64,000 nucleotides of DNA from the NCBI RefSeq assembly GCF_000203795.2, contig NW_006281099.1, positions 484,690-548,689 on the forward strand, read 5' to 3'. This stretch comes from Batrachochytrium dendrobatidis JAM81 (taxonomy: Eukaryota; Chytridiomycota; Chytridiomycetes; Rhizophydiales). Below the pieces are notes generated by a model. It was not told the DNA's origin. It did not search any database and saw only the letters and a list, made by a program, of their open reading frames with translations. A program made the translations under genes and the position numbers. Numbering within the stretch: the first letter of the stretch is position 1; each line of letters starts with the position of its first letter. This document shows positions 46,368-57,264 of the stretch, piece after piece.

Positions 46368-46922
46368 ATGATACAGAAAGCTTTCGTTTCTGTTGGTGTT
46401 ATTGCAGCCACACCAGTGTCTTTTTTTTGTTGCAACACAAGTGGTCAAGCACTGTGCACGGTTTCCAAAACCACTAAAACCATTACACAGATCAGACATA
46501 ACAGCAACGTTCAAGCATCCTTGTCAGTAGGAGGAAAGCGACAACCTAGAGCGCAGGCAGGAGCCATAACTCGACGAAATGTAGGGGTTAATCCTCCATT
46601 ATTTCATCAAAAAGTGGTTCATTCGGATGGCAGCACATTCACCATTCGATCGAGTTCACCCAGATCGATTCTTGTTTTAACGAGAGATACATGTAATCAT
46701 CAGCTGTGGAACCCCACATCACAAGCAGTGGATGATCGAGGTGGAGAGTTGCGCAAGTTTAGTGAACGGTTTGCAGGAATTGGAGATCTTGGGCAGTTGG
46801 AGAGTGAGATTGAGTTTGTGCAAGTGCAGTCCGAGTCATCCAAAGCGAAAGCAGCAGCAGCAGCGGCGGCAGCAGCAGCCAAGCTTGCCGAACAAAGCAA
46901 GAAGACCAAGAAAAAGAAATAA
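46368..46922 (+). CDS. MRPL36: Mitochondrial ribosomal protein bL31m
   Basis: A single uninterrupted frame of 184 residues. After a mitochondrial-type N-terminal extension rich in Thr, Ser and Arg, the bL31 core reads NPPLFHQKVVHSDGSTFTIRSSSP, then NHQLWNPTSQAVDDRGGELRKF and SERFAG. The WNP...D..G...KF..R pattern is the diagnostic for L31, and the DGS-F-IR start matches yeast Mrpl36. The C-terminus is an Ala run (10 residues) followed by a Lys-rich tail, longer than bacterial L31 and typical of mitochondrial versions. It belongs to the large subunit central protuberance. The gene converges on uS7m. Confidence 0.88.
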   Translation: MIQKAFVSVGVIAATPVSFFCCNTSGQALCTVSKTTKTITQIRHNSNVQASLSVGGKRQPRAQAGAITRRNVGVNPPLFHQKVVHSDGSTFTIRSSSPRSILVLTRDTCNHQLWNPTSQAVDDRGGELRKFSERFAGIGDLGQLESEIEFVQVQSESSKAKAAAAAAAAAAKLAEQSKKTKKKK

Positions 46923-47133
46923 ACTTTATTATTTGTATGATGGTGTTTATTGGTGTAACTCTGTTGATGGATCATTTGGTAAACTCGACTCTTACAAATG
47001 ATAAATCATTCGAGGGTTAGATCTGCATGTCTAGATCACCTTTCAAGCCAAATCACAGTATGCGGCTTGTCGTGTACAACTTCACAAAGTAGTTTATACA
47101 AGAGTTGTATGCCAAATCTTGATTGTTCCAAAA

Positions 47134-47826
47134 TTATAATTTGCGGTCAGTCATGATAACATTACTGCGATTGGCCAATGCAAGCTTATGAACTTGCTCT
47201 CTTTTTTGCAAAACAGCACCTTTGTTTTCCAAAATAGCCAACAGTTCCTTGCCAATACGCACACCAGCTGCTTGTGAGCTTCTTCCGTTGAGAGCAGCAT
47301 CACGGATCCACAAGATTCCAGTACGGTTTCGCTGACGATCGGTAAGAGGAAACGGAGTAGGCACGTTTTTCCCCCTGCGTTTAAACGAAACGACTTTAAC
47401 AAAGGGTGAAGCTTTTTGAACAGCAGCATCAATGACGGAACGAGGATCTTGGCGGGTCTGGGTCTGGATATACAACATGGCATCACTCATGATACGGCGA
47501 GCAACAGCTTTGTTGCCACTTTTCATAATGTTGTTAACAAACTGCTCAATGACTGGGTGTTCTTTTTTCACATTAACTTCTGATAGTTTGACTTCACCGT
47601 CCAAGTCTTCAGCAGAAAGTTGGTTTTGAATTGATCCATTGGAAGGATTGTGAGCCAAGGCTGCAGATGGTGATTTGTTTAGTTGGAAGCGCTGAGAAAG
47701 CTGAGGAGTGCTGCTTCCGGTGGATAATTCCGACATATATCTGCATGGTAAAAGTCTGATTTTGGTAGTAGATGTGAATGAATGCCTTGTTGACAACAGC
47801 AGAGTGGATGATCTGAACATGGTCAT
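47134..47826 (-). CDS. RSM7: Mitochondrial ribosomal protein uS7m
   Basis: An intronless frame of 230 residues from the first ATG (47826); the frame extends slightly upstream but without an ATG. The N-terminus is a presequence with many Ser, Thr and Arg and no acidic residues. The uS7 core begins HPVIEQFVNNIMKSGNKAVARRI and continues DPRSVIDAAVQKASPFVKVVSFKRRG, PFPLTDRQRNR and SSQAAGVRIGKELLAIL. It binds the 3' major domain of the small-subunit rRNA in mitochondria. It diverges from the complex I gene with only 174 bp between start codons, so the two probably share a promoter. Confidence 0.93.
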   Translation of the reverse strand: MTMFRSSTLLLSTRHSFTSTTKIRLLPCRYMSELSTGSSTPQLSQRFQLNKSPSAALAHNPSNGSIQNQLSAEDLDGEVKLSEVNVKKEHPVIEQFVNNIMKSGNKAVARRIMSDAMLYIQTQTRQDPRSVIDAAVQKASPFVKVVSFKRRGKNVPTPFPLTDRQRNRTGILWIRDAALNGRSSQAAGVRIGKELLAILENKGAVLQKREQVHKLALANRSNVIMTDRKL

Positions 47827-48000
47827 CAATAGTTTTGACAACAGTTTTGATGGCGAATTTCAACCAATAAAAACAAAAAGCACGTGATTGATCTCCACCA
47901 TCAAATCAATACAGTCTAGACCCTATATTTACCGTTGTTTTGGTGGTTGGATTCGCAGCCTTGCAACTCTCATTGCTATCCACCAACAGTGACACTAATA

Positions 48001-49232
48001 ATGATGAGAATGGGGGTTGCATCCTCTGCTATGCGTAGAGTCGCTCCTGCTATGGTCTCAACTCCTGCCTTTTCTCATAGATTCACCAGACTTTCTGCTT
48101 TTGTTTCTGGCTCAAATGGTCAGTGCTTTTTTGTTTTCACTGGTTGTCAATGAACTCGAGTATTCTATTGTCCTATTGCATTGCCTGGCAAATGAACAGC
48201 GCTACAGTTTTATTATACTTTTGATCTGATATTTTGTTCAATCATTCATGCTTACTTCATCTCGCTATTATCTGAACGCCCATCTCACATTGTTTTTCAA
48301 TCCACCGTTTAATTCTGTCGAATCTTGATGGGTGATCCATGTTGTATCTCACCTGTGTTCAGTAGCCACAAGATCTCTCCACGCAAGCCAAGCTGCTCGT
48401 AACACTGGTAGGATTGAAATAGTGCATCATTAAACTTTTGAAATGTGTACCAGTCACCAATTTAACATGCCGAGTTCAAATTAAAAATGCAATCCATTAG
48501 GAGCGAGTGCTAACCCAGACCCAGTTGAACTTCTCAAAACCACTGATAAACTGCAAGAGTTTGGCAAATACATTGCGTCGTGCATGCCAAAATACATTCA
48601 GCAGATCACTGTTTACAAGGATGAACTGACTCTTTTTATAGCACCATCTGGATTGATTCCAGTTGCTACATTTTTGAGAGATCATCAGGCAACACAGTTT
48701 CAGCAGGTTCAGAATATCACTGTAGTGGACTATCCATCTCGTGAAAACCGATTTGAGGTTGTTTATAATTTTCTGAGTGTGCGCTTCAACAACCGCATTC
48801 GAGTCAAAACGTACACCAACGAGATTGATCCAGTTCCATCTCTGGTTCCGTTGTACACAGGAGCCAACTGGTATGAACGCGAGGTTTGGGACATGTTTGG
48901 TGTATTTTTTACAGGACATCCAGATCTGCGCCGTATCTTGACAGACTATGGATTTGAAGGACATCCACTACGCAAGGATTTCCCACTGACAGGATATGTT
49001 GAAATGCGCTACGATGAGGAAAAGAAGAGAGTGATTGCAGAGCCCCTCGAGCTTGCACAGTCGTTTAGGATGTTTGAGTATCAATCACCATGGTAGGTAC
49101 CTTGTAGCTTATACTGATGGCAAAGAATGCAGACAGATACTAACAGTTTGTATTAGGGAACAAACGGGCAAGGGGACTGAGGTCAAGAAGTTGGCTCCAG
49201 AGCCACTGGCACCGCCAGAACCATCAAAATAG
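48001..49232 (+). CDS. NDUFS3: NADH:ubiquinone oxidoreductase 30 kDa subunit (NDUFS3/Nuo-30.4)
   Basis: Exons 48001-48118, 48363-48407, 48501-49092 and 49157-49232 give 276 residues. The N-terminus is a mitochondrial presequence spread over two exons (MRRVAPAM..., [11 protein letters not shown]). The mature protein shows the NuoC signature block: [51 protein letters not shown] and [18 protein letters not shown]. It is part of the peripheral (Q-module) arm of complex I. Its presence nuclear-encoded shows that this fungus keeps complex I. All three introns are phase 1 or 2 and junctions fit the family. Confidence 0.95.
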
Positions 49233-49348
49233 GACTCAATACATTGATTCAGAATTGAAACAGAATGTTTTTTTAAATGGCAGGAATGCCTTGGAGAGAG
49301 ATTGTTCAACTGATAGCATGTTGAAGAGTTGAAACAAACAAGCACAGT

Positions 49349-49420
49349 CACGTGTAATCCAGCCAATCAATCGCTGACACCGGTTCTAAGTTGGAAAATA
49401 AGCGACATTCGACTATAAAA
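49349..49420 (+). promoter_or_regulatory. Candidate KAR2 promoter elements (CACGTG, CCAAT, TATAAAA)
   Basis: Upstream of the BiP start codon (49462) there is a CACGTG palindrome (49349-49354), a CCAAT box (49363-49367) and a TATA box, TATAAAA (49414-49420, 42 bp before the ATG). A CACG-like site near CCAAT recalls stress-response promoters of ER chaperones, but orientation and spacing do not match the animal ERSE consensus. This is suggestive only. Confidence 0.4.
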
Positions 49421-49461
49421 AGCGATGATCAGATCTGTCTGCACACCCACACTGCATCATC

Positions 49462-51565
49462 ATGGTTCGTAGTACTAAATCCTCCTGGTGGTCTGCCATC
49501 GTGCTAGCCATATTCATCGCCTTTCTCTCCCCACTCTCCGTTCTTGCGGAGAAGGATTCAAAGATTGTTGGTCCTGTTATTGGTATTGATCTGGGAACAA
49601 CTTACAGGTATGGTTTTTGCTGTCTTGTTCTGCTTGCATACAGGCACTAATCTCTACTGCTATCAGTTGTGTGGGTGTTTTTAAGAATGGTCGTGTTGAG
49701 ATTATTGCCAATGACCAGGGCAACCGTATCACTCCCTCGTATGTTGCATTCACCGAAACCGAGCGTCTTGTCGGTGATCCCGCAAAGAATCAGGCTCCTA
49801 CTAATCCCCATAACACTATCTACGATGCCAAGCGATTGGTCGGTCGTCGTTTTGAAGACAAGGATGTTCAGGCAGACATGAAGCACTGGCCCTTCAAGGT
49901 TATCAATGACGGTGGTAAGCCAAAGTTCCAAGTCGAGGTCAAGGGCTCCAAGAAAGACTTTACCCCTGAAGAGATCTCTGCCATGATTCTTGGAAAGATG
50001 AAGGAAGTTGCCGAGGCTTACCTTGGTACCACCGTCTCTCATGCTGGTATGTGTTTTGAATTGTTGCTGGCTTTTATGCCTAGTTTCTCATCTTGCTTTA
50101 TATTCTAGTTGTTACTGTCCCCGCCTACTTTAACGATGCTCAGCGTCAGGCTACCAAGGATGCTGGTGTCATTGCTGGTCTGACAGTTGCCCGTATCATT
50201 AACGAACCCACTGCTGCTGCCATTGCCTACGGTCTTGACAAGAAGGGTGAAGCCAACATTCTCGTGTTTGATCTTGGTGGTGGTACTTTTGATGTGTCTG
50301 TGCTGACCATCGACGATGGTGTTTTCGAAGTCAAGGCTACAAACGGTGATACCCATCTGGGTGGTGAGGACTTTGATAACCGTATCATTTCCCACTTTGT
50401 TGATCTCCACAAGAAGAAAACCGGTGACAATGCATCCAAGGATCCCAAGGCCATGGGCAAACTTAAGCGCGAAGCCGAAAAGGCAAAGCGTGCTCTTTCT
50501 GGTCAACCCTCGGTTAAGATTGAAATTGAAGCTTTCCTCAACGGAAAAGACTTTTCTGAAACTCTCAGTCGTGCCAAGTTTGAGGAGCTCAATATTGATC
50601 TATTCAAAAAGACTATTGATCCCGTTAAGCGCGTTCTCAAGGACTCTGGTCTTAGCAAAGAATCTATCTCTGAAATTGTTCTTGTTGGTGGTTCTACTCG
50701 TATTCCAAAGGTTGTTAGTTTGATTGAAGAGTACTTTAATGGTAAGAAGGCTTCCAAGGGCATCAATCCTGATGAAGCCGTTGCTTATGGTGCAGCTGTT
50801 CAGGGTGGTGTGCTCACTGGTGACGATGCTGTTTCTGATGTTTTGCTGCTCGATGTCAACCCCCTGACCCTCGGCATTGAGACCACTGGTGGAGTCATGA
50901 CCAAACTCATTCCCCGAAATACCCAGATTCCCACCAAAAAGGCCCAGATCTTCTCCACCGCCGTCGACAATCAACCCGTTGTGCTTATCCAAGTCTTTGA
51001 AGGTGAACGTCCTCTTACCAAGGATAATAATCTACTCGGCAAGTTCGAACTTACTGGTCTTCCTCCCTCTCCCCGTGGTGTTCCTCAAATTGAGGTTTCT
51101 TTTGAAATCGATGTCAATGGTATTCTCCGTGTTTCTGCACAAGACAAGGGCACTGGCAAGGTTGAGTCCATTACCATCACTAATGATAAGGGCCGTCTCA
51201 GTCAAGAGGACATTGACCGCATGGTTGCCGAGGCCGAAGCCATGGCAGATGAGGACAACATGGTCAAGGAACAAATTGAGGCCAAGAACCAGTTTGAGAA
51301 TTACCTGTATACTCTGAAATCTCAGCTTTCTGACGAAAAGCAGATGGGCGGCAAACTCTCTGATGAGGACAAGGTCACCATGGGTGATGCACTCAAGGAG
51401 CATCAACAATGGATTGAATCTAACCCTCAAGCCACCAAGGATGAGATTGAAGAGCACAAGTCTGAGCTTGAGAGCATCGTCAACCCCATCACCGCCAAAC
51501 TCTATGCTGAGGCCGGTGGTGATACCAAGGGTCCTACCGACTCTGATGATCACGATGAACTCTAA
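49462..51565 (+). CDS. KAR2: ER Hsp70 chaperone BiP/Kar2
   Basis: Exons 49462-49607, 49667-50046 and 50109-51565 give 660 residues. It has an N-terminal signal peptide (hydrophobic core [19 protein letters not shown]) and the Hsp70 signature [15 protein letters not shown], with intron 1 cutting it. The second signature is [16 protein letters not shown] ([20 protein letters not shown]) and the third is [14 protein letters not shown] substrate-binding domain and helical lid follow, and the protein ends in the ER retention signal HDEL. It folds secretory proteins and drives translocation in the ER lumen. Codon use is visibly more biased (CCC, AAG, GGT) than in neighbours, as expected for a highly expressed gene. 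Confidence 0.98.
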
Positions 51566-51769
51566 GCGACTTGGTTTTCATTTTGTTACCTTCACAAATA
51601 CATTATTTTTACTCCGTATTTGTTACATTTTGGGTGTTTTATTATTATTTTGGATTGGTTTTGCAACATTGTTGGCTCGAGTGCTGTTTTGTCAAACAGT
51701 AATGTTTTTAAAGATGGATAGCATTCTTTACATGATTCACAAATTATAGTCGAGTCAAATTATTCTCAT

Positions 51770-52010
51770 CTCTATGCTTGATATGACTATGCAGTCTACG
51801 ATTGACAAGTTCAAGACCAGATATTGGGTTCAACTGTTGCCAATCAAACCTCTTTTAAAATCACGAATACGCTCTAGTTCAAGAAAGCAAATATCGCATA
51901 TTGGGAATACAACTGTTGTTTCCATGCCAGTCACTGGAAAACAGGCCAGTAAATTTGACACCCATCGTTTTATGACTGGCTGTTTATTATGCATTGACAT
52001 ATAGCTGCAG
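51770..52010 (+). mobile_element. Internal fragment of the TIR element family (3' of KAR2)
   Basis: The stretch shares AGATATTGGGTTCAACTGTTG with the copy at 21067, and TTGTTTCCATGCCAGTCACTGG with 58060-58085 and 27925. In one frame it encodes FKTRYWVQLLPIKPLLKSRI, which parallels the frame just upstream of the zinc-ribbon remnant in the 57265 copy. No terminal repeats are visible. The rest of the 700-bp space between KAR2 and TIM13 shows nothing I can name. Confidence 0.55.
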
Positions 52011-52266
52011 GTGTATTCTGTCGTGACAAAAACGTCAATAGTGCCAAATCAATCTAAAAACTATTGTGGAGTTGATGCATACGAGGGTCGTAAACTGGAT
52101 GAAATTGACAGTGCTGTTGTATTCGATGCAAGAACCAATCATCCCAATTAGCGTGCATGGCTTGATATTCTAGCAGACATTGATCGTGCCAGCGTGAAGC
52201 CTGTTGGTCAAAACAGATAAATTTTCAGGTTTTCCAGTCAGCCATTGACTAGTCCATCAACCCATT

Positions 52267-52603
52267 ATGACTGATAGTATAGACCCAGAAGCATTAAAGA
52301 AGCAGCTGAAACAAGAGTTGGCATTACGCAGATTTCAGGAACTTGCAACCGATCTTGTGCCCAGATGTTTCTCTAAATGTGTTATTCGCCCAGGTTTGAA
52401 ACTAGACAGTTATGAGCAGGTATTTACATTTATACGGATCAGCAACAATACAATACTTTATTCTTTTAGATTTATAGTGATTCTAACTTTATTCAATCCA
52501 ACAGTCATGTTTAGCACGATGCACAGACCAATACCAGGAAGTTATGCAAGTGGTATCCAAAAGGTTTTTGAAGAAACTGGAACAAGGATCTATGCAGGAC
52601 TAG
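52267..52603 (+). CDS. TIM13: Small Tim chaperone TIM13
   Basis: Two exons (52267-52419 and 52505-52603) give 83 residues. The twin CX3C motifs are intact: CFSKC in exon 1 and CLARC at the start of exon 2, 17 residues apart in phase-correct joining, with the TIM13-type helix QELALRRFQELATDLVPR before and DQYQEVMQVVSKRF after. The protein works with Tim8 as a hexameric chaperone in the mitochondrial intermembrane space, imported by the MIA disulfide relay, so no presequence is expected and none is seen. Reading through the intron would lose the second CX3C. Confidence 0.93.
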
Positions 52604-52810
52604 AGCAATTGGTCGTTCATATACTGATAAATATATTCTAGTTTGCATATTTGAAAATGGTTTCTATTGGAATGTAAATGGGAATCTGGCTGAATCCAGC
52701 CAAACCAATAGATTTATTAGTGGCCATAAACAGCTGTTGTGCGTTTTTCATGGCGTTGGAGCTGTCCAACGCTTTCCTTGAATCTACACCATTCAAGCCA
52801 AACAGCAATC

Positions 52811-55800
52811 ATGTCAAGACACAGAAATATTCGCAATATGGACCTGAATGGTAACAAACTACTATAAACTGCAAAACTGCTGCACTGCTCTACAAAAACT
52901 GGATTTAACATTGTGCCAGATTTTTATGATGACGAGGATGACTATTACGAGGATGATGATGATGCCGAGGCCATTGATGATGACCAGAACGATACTGACT
53001 CTGAATGTCATGGTATAGCAACAGTTATATTGTGCAGCTCTTGTACAGTATCTCTAAATACTAATGCATGTGTTCATCCGCTTTTTTGTGCTAGTCGCAT
53101 ACGATCCATCAGCTCACAAAGCATCAGTCAATGCCAACATCCAAAAAGAAATCTCAATAGTATCCCAATTTGTCGGTCCTTCTTATTCAGAAGCTTATAT
53201 CAAAACGATTCTTGCTTCCAATGGGAATAATCCTGAACAAAGCATCAACTATATCTTGAGTAAGATTCAACTACAGTTCATAAATTGTGGCTATATTAGC
53301 AAGATTTATTGTTGCTATGAGCTACCTACTAATATTAATAATTTTATATATTGAATTGTTTGCATATACAGATCATCAAAAACCAGGTAATTTCAGTTGA
53401 TCTTTGTTGGTATCCTATTTCTTTGTAGAGTAGAATTTTGGAAAGTATGGTTTAGATCCTATGCTTCACCTCACTTGCTTTTTGGGTTTGCTCAGGATAC
53501 AATGATGTAGTAGTAGTGATTTGGAATGATGTGGTGGTTGAATCAGCGCATCAAACATGCCAGCATTCAAGTTGGCAGTATTCGCTGTATAATCAGCTAT
53601 ACACTCATCACAAAACACAAATCTAAAGTTCTTTTGGATTCTGATGCTATACAACACGTTCGATCAACAGATTCAAGACGGCTTCATATGACGTGTATAG
53701 AATCACCACAATTTTTTACAGAGATGGATGGATCAGACTCGATTGAATCTGCTACTTGTATTCCTCATGCCTTTAAAACTTTCCATCGAGTACGTTTTTC
53801 ACCAATGGAGTCAAAGCTTGTTCGGAACCCGCCATTCCTCTCAAACGACTGTGTCGCGAGAAAATCTGCTCTTGCTAATAGTCTTGCTACAGGCATGGAT
53901 ACAACAGACGAAACAGTTGTAAAAAGTGCACACAAAGCCACTCACTCTACTTTATCCACCACTCCTGCTCAGATATCAACGATAAAAGGATCTACAATTT
54001 CATCCATTGCAAATGTGTCTGTATCTCCACTTTTCAAGTCTTTACCCAACACAGATGCGCCTGTATCAGCATTATCTCAGACCAAGAGCAGTGATATAGC
54101 TTCAAAAAGCTCTTTGCTTTCATTAGCTTCCCTAAAGCACATTGATAAACCTAAAACACATTCTTCTGGTAGTACAGTTGGCTCGCTCAAATCATTATCT
54201 GAAAATTTGGCGCAGCCATCTAATCTTTTGTCACTTTCTGGAAACGCTGCCACTTTTTCCAAATCTAAATCGACAGGAACAGCTGTATCACTTTTGTCAC
54301 TGGCTAATCTACAACAGCAAAAGTCTCAATTTAATGAAAAACAAAGCATCATTCAAACAGCTATATCAGCACTAGAAGCTCCTAATAAATCTGCATCGAC
54401 TAAATCGTTTTCTCCATCAATACACGGATCTAGAAAATCTGCAACTCAACAAATAACACTTGCTCAGCTCTCTGCTAGTCCCTCCGTTTGGTCGGCATCG
54501 TCTGAATCCAACTCTTTATTGAGTTCCAAACCCCTACCAAAATCACTTTTTGAAACGTCAAATACCACTGCTCAGTCAATTAATATTTCACATTCTTCTC
54601 AAGCTAGACAGGCAAAAAATGCATTGAATCCACTTTCAACCAGGCTTCTTGATACGTTTCAAAATACTACTGCTACAATTACATCCTGCAAACCTTCCAT
54701 TGGTGCAATACCTTCTACTTTTGCACAATTTTTAATCAAGCGGACAGCATGTGAATTAGATAATCAGTTGGCTAACAGGATTACTTTTGTTTCAATAGAA
54801 CCAAGTGCATCCTCGGTGATTACTAATAAACCTACATTCACGTTTAATAAGCCCAGTCCAGACGATATTGTGAAGCAGGCGCGCTCCAAAAAGTCTGCCA
54901 AAGGTAAGTATTTGCTTAAACATGATTATAGGAGTTTGCCAAGGTATATATACGGCATTACTCATTCTTGTATACAGTCGACAAACTCTCTACAGCTGAT
55001 AGTGGCTCTACATCAGATGATGTGAATGTAGTGGTTTCTGACATGGAGGCTTTGGGATTCAAGCAAGTAAAAACACCTCTTGCTTCACAGATGGGTGCAC
55101 GCAATAAAGCTCTATTGACATCAACTGAAACGCCAGTTATCCCTGGAAAATCCGTACCGCCTTCAAAAATGGTCAGAGTACAATCTTCCGATAATGGACC
55201 TGGGATGGTTCGTGTCCAATCCAATTCCTCAGTCAAATCTAGTCCCAAGTTCAAACGAGTTAACATCAAGGAAGAACTTGCGAAGCGATCGGCTCAAAAG
55301 GACCATTTAAACTTGATTGTTGTTGGTAAATTATTATATGTTATCAGTACTAGATAGCTGCTATGAGTGATTAAAACGTTGCAACTTTAGTGGCAGTAGT
55401 TTACTGGTATATTCTTTATTGAATTAACACTGACGGTCATGCTTTTAGGTCATGTTGATGCAGGTAAAAGCACAATGATGGGCCATCTGCTGGTTCTTCT
55501 TGGAGAAGTATCAGAGCGGACTATCAAGAAATACGAACGCGAGGCCGAAAAAATCCGAAAGAAATCGTTTGCTTTTGCATGGGTTCTTGATGAGACAGAG
55601 GATGAGCGAAGCAGGTACAACTATTTACATCTGCTGGCTTTGATTCAACAATTCATGTGTATGCGTTGGTTTGGAATCTGACTTTTTCAAAATAATTAGA
55701 GGTGTGACCATCGATGTTGCAGTGTCAAAGTTTGAAACACCCAATCATTCCTTTACTCTTTTGGATGCACCGGGACACAAGGATTTTATTCCCAACATGA

Positions 55801-57151
55801 TATCAGGAGCATCACAAGCAGATGTTGCTTTGTTGGTTGTAGACAGTATTCAGGGAGAGTTTGAGGCTGGATTTGATAATGGAGGCCAGACACGTGAACA
55901 TGCCATTTTGATTCGGAGTCTGGGAGTATCTCAAATTATTGTTGCGATAAACAAGCTGGATGCTGTAAGTAGTGCTATGAGATAAATAGCTAGGCTGGTA
56001 TATTCATGTAAGAGTCACTTTAAACAATTATACTTTTATTAGATTGATTGGTCAATGGTGCGTTTTGAGCAAATACAGGCGCAATTACAGACTTTTTTGG
56101 TTCAGGTTGGGTTTAAAAAGCAGCGCATCGTGTTTATTCCCTGTAGTGGGTTCAGTGGAGAAAATCTTAAAGAGCGTCAAGTAGATGGTCTTTGTCGCTG
56201 GTATTCTGGACCTACCCTGATTGAGGCACTTGGTGGGTATTTCTATAAAATTTTGCTTCTCAGTTTTGTATGCGAATGGCTTGATGTATGCTTGATAGAG
56301 TTTAGCAAGTTTACCTATTGTTCCTATGTGGGATCTATGTAGACGCTCTCGAGGCTCCACCGCGTTCCATAGAACGACCATTTAGAATTTCTGTTCAAGA
56401 CTTGTTTAAAGGAGCCATGGCGGCAGGGACAAGTGGCGATGTCACAGTTAGTGGTCGTATCGAGTCTGGCAGTGTACAGCTTGGAGATACTATGATGGCT
56501 ATGCCGATATTTGAAACAGGACAGGTCCGTGCGATTGAAATTGGAGGAGAGGGAGTTTCGTGGGCTGTTGCTGGGGATCAAGTATCCATGTCACTTGGCG
56601 GTCTTGACATTCAGCAATTGAGCACTGGGAGTATTCTTTGTGATCCATCTGCACCGGTATCTATTACGAGCCACTTTCGTGCTCAAATTGTTACGTTTGA
56701 CATCAATATTCCTCTAACTATTGGAATACCGGTAAGCACTTTTATGGATCTGCTCTTGACAATCTTTTGACTATACAAATATACAGTGACTATTTACTTG
56801 TATGACCGAGTATTTTCAACCGTTTTATTTTGAATGTGGTTTAATACCGACAAAACATCTTACCGTTTTGGAATTGGATCTATTTAGATTGTCGTGCATC
56901 ATCTGGGCCGGTCAGAGGCAGGATACATTGAGCGTCTTGTATCGCTTCTAAACAAGTCGACGGGAGCCGTTGTCAAGAAAAATCCAAGAGCACTTGGTCA
57001 AAGCGTGACAGCCGTAGTAGAAATTCGCACTCAGCGTCCCATGTGTTTAGAAACATTCCAAACCACTAAAGAGCTTGGTCGTTTTATGCTACGCAATGGC
57101 TCTACAACTGTTGCTGCTGGAATTGTTACAGACATTCTAAGTTTTGAGTAA
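52811..57151 (+). CDS. HBS1: HBS1, Dom34/Pelota-partner GTPase (ribosome rescue)
   Basis: Eleven exons: 52811-52850, 52920-53012, 53095-53259, 53372-53386, 53629-54903, 54978-55325, 55449-55614, 55700-55964, 56043-56232, 56343-56731 and 56888-57151, about 1,069 residues (long for HBS1). N-terminus: acidic stretch [15 protein letters not shown], then the HBS1_N helical domain (residues about 45-100). A 500-residue Ser-rich linker follows, with repeated SLLSLASL / SLLSLANL motifs. The GTPase core starts near 640: [40 protein letters not shown] and SGFSGENL; domains 2 and 3 match eEF1A-type folds. It loads Dom34 on stalled ribosomes. Exon 4 is a 15-nt microexon. The acceptor of the large fifth exon (AAG at 53626-53628) is uncertain; 53572 is an alternative. 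Confidence 0.93.
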
Positions 57152-57264
57152 AGCTGTGGTTTATAAATCATTTCAAGCAGTACAAGACACTAAATGATTA
57201 TAACTATAATCTTTTTCAACCACAATTTGGGTTTAAAACTTGAAGGCGGTATAAGACTGATTTA

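Noticed and set aside
51032..51553. Long minus-strand frame opposite KAR2
   Set aside because: It is an antisense shadow caused by the strong codon bias of KAR2; there is no independent support.
53466..53657. Minus-strand frame opposite the HBS1 intron 4 / exon 5 junction
   Set aside because: No family similarity; it lies in a region where only the HBS1 splice site is uncertain.
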